Positions 5,764-6,478 of a stretch of 6,478 nt of DNA are shown here, piece by piece (positions within the stretch are counted from its first letter, which is position 1; the number at the start of each line of letters is the position of its first letter). The position numbers were made by a program, and so were the translations under genes. This DNA comes from Deltaproteobacteria bacterium (GTDB lineage Bacteria; Bdellovibrionota; Bdellovibrionia; JABDDW01): contig JABDDW010000078.1 in assembly GCA_013287405.1 (NCBI GenBank), forward strand, positions 1 to 6,478, read 5' to 3'. The notes beneath the pieces are model-generated. The model was not told where the DNA came from. It saw nothing but the letters and a program-made list of their open reading frames with translations, and did no database searches.

Positions 5764-6478
5764 ATGAAAAGACTCAAGCTCGTCGTAAGTGATTTTCACC
5801 TGGGTAAAGGCCACATCCTTTCCGACGGATCTCTGAATATTCTTGAAGAATTTTATTATGACGATAAATTTATCGAATTTTTAGACTACTACTCTACCGG
5901 GGAATTTACAGACGTCGAAGTTGAAATCATTATAAATGGCGATTTTCTTAACATGCTACAAACCGATTATAAGGGACACTTCACGACTGTTATCACTGAG
6001 TCCATTGATTTGTATAAAATAAAAACCATTGTTGAAGGGCATAAGGGAGTATTTGATGCTCTGAGAAGGTTTGCCTCTCGCCCAGGAAAAACTCTGACCT
6101 ATATTGTTGGAAATCACGATCAGGGAATGCTGTGGCCGAAATGTCGTGAATACTTTGATGAAGTTTGTGGGAGTCGACTCAATTTTAAAAATATAGTCTA
6201 CTTTTTTGATGGGGTGCATATCGAACACGGGCACCAGCATGAGGCCGCAAATAGAGTCAATCCGAAGAAATTCTTTTTAAAACAAGATCTTCCTGAACCT
6301 ATTCTAAATTTGCCATGGGCTTCATTCTTTTTTATCAATTTTGTTTTAGATATAAAGACTCAAATGCCCTATATCGACAAAGTGCGTCCCTTTAGCTATT
6401 TCATACGTTGGAGTATCGTCAATGATTTTTGGTTTAGTGTTAAAACGATCGGACGACTCGTTTGGCATTTCTTTGTTA
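5764..6478 (+). CDS. Calcineurin-like metallophosphoesterase, 3' end outside the window
   Basis: The frame is open from ATG 5764 to the right edge (238 complete codons, no stop). The metallophosphoesterase motifs appear in order: SDFHLG (Asp10, His12), NGDF (Asp60), GNHD (Asn117, His118, Asp119) and IEHGHQHE (His155, His157, His159). The first four metal-binding blocks are thus present, and the final GHxH block should lie past the window edge. Spacing and the HLG start loosely resemble LpxH-type UDP-2,3-diacylglucosamine hydrolases, but the HGH block differs from the LpxH HGD and I would not name a substrate. Residues about 180-197 and 208-238 are rich in Phe, Trp and Ile and may form an interfacial or membrane-contacting insert. 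The start is 5 nt after the GGDEF stop, with TTAAGAAAT as a weak ribosome site, so co-transcription with the cyclase is likely. Confidence 0.88.
   Translation, partial: MKRLKLVVSDFHLGKGHILSDGSLNILEEFYYDDKFIEFLDYYSTGEFTDVEVEIIINGDFLNMLQTDYKGHFTTVITESIDLYKIKTIVEGHKGVFDALRRFASRPGKTLTYIVGNHDQGMLWPKCREYFDEVCGSRLNFKNIVYFFDGVHIEHGHQHEAANRVNPKKFFLKQDLPEPILNLPWASFFFINFVLDIKTQMPYIDKVRPFSYFIRWSIVNDFWFSVKTIGRLVWHFFV

Noticed and set aside
5956..6240. Antisense open frame of 94 codons opposite the metallophosphoesterase
   Set aside because: The forward frame carries ordered metal-binding motifs; the reverse frame is a by-product.
1..6478. CRISPR arrays, tRNA/rRNA genes, insertion sequences, phage genes or defence systems
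   Set aside because: No repeat-spacer pattern, tRNA-like cloverleaf, transposase motif or terminal inverted repeat was seen; coding density is high and all genes read in one direction.

Overview
The window looks like chromosomal DNA from a Gram-negative bacterium. It has LPS inner-core heptose genes, GC content in the mid-40s percent by eye, and every gene on the + strand. The cell-envelope genes sit beside a coiled-coil/GGDEF pair, and the GGDEF enzyme carries a substitution known from Geobacter and from Bdellovibrio/Myxococcus relatives. This mix fits a former 'deltaproteobacterial' lineage, with Bdellovibrionota my first guess. No marker here fixes the taxonomy, so that is inference.

Layout. 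1-414 is the 3' end of a family-9 glycosyltransferase (LPS heptosyltransferase type). It is coupled by an ATGA overlap to a stand-alone D-glycero-beta-D-manno-heptose-7-phosphate kinase (411-1424, HldA/RfaE1 type). A 106-bp gap with two short GC-rich hairpins and a weak promoter-like sequence separates this LPS block from rlmN (1531-2580). RlmN is the radical-SAM methyltransferase of 23S rRNA A2503 and tRNA A37. A PfkB-family sugar or nucleoside kinase of unknown substrate (2580-3491) overlaps the rlmN stop in a TGATG junction. After 33 bp comes a coiled-coil protein (3525-4382), coupled by ATGA to a pseudo-receiver/GAF-like/GGDEF nucleotidyl cyclase (4379-5758). Five bases later a calcineurin-like metallophosphoesterase starts (5764) and runs off the right edge.

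The most interesting signal is in the GGDEF protein. The Asp that contacts the guanine base in canonical diguanylate cyclases (Asp344 in PleD) is Ser352 here, while the GGDEF signature, the metal-binding Asp and an RxxD I-site are intact. Asp-to-Ser at this position is the hallmark of hybrid promiscuous (Hypr) GGDEF enzymes, which make 3',3'-cGAMP. The gene may therefore encode a cyclic AMP-GMP synthase. Its receiver domain has lost the phospho-acceptor Asp. Its coupled coiled-coil partner carries three closely spaced TxxI/TxxD motifs that could be FHA ligands. The 5-nt spacing to the metallophosphoesterase suggests co-transcription. Together, coiled-coil protein, cyclase and phosphoesterase may form a small signalling module; this is inferred from gene order and motifs only.
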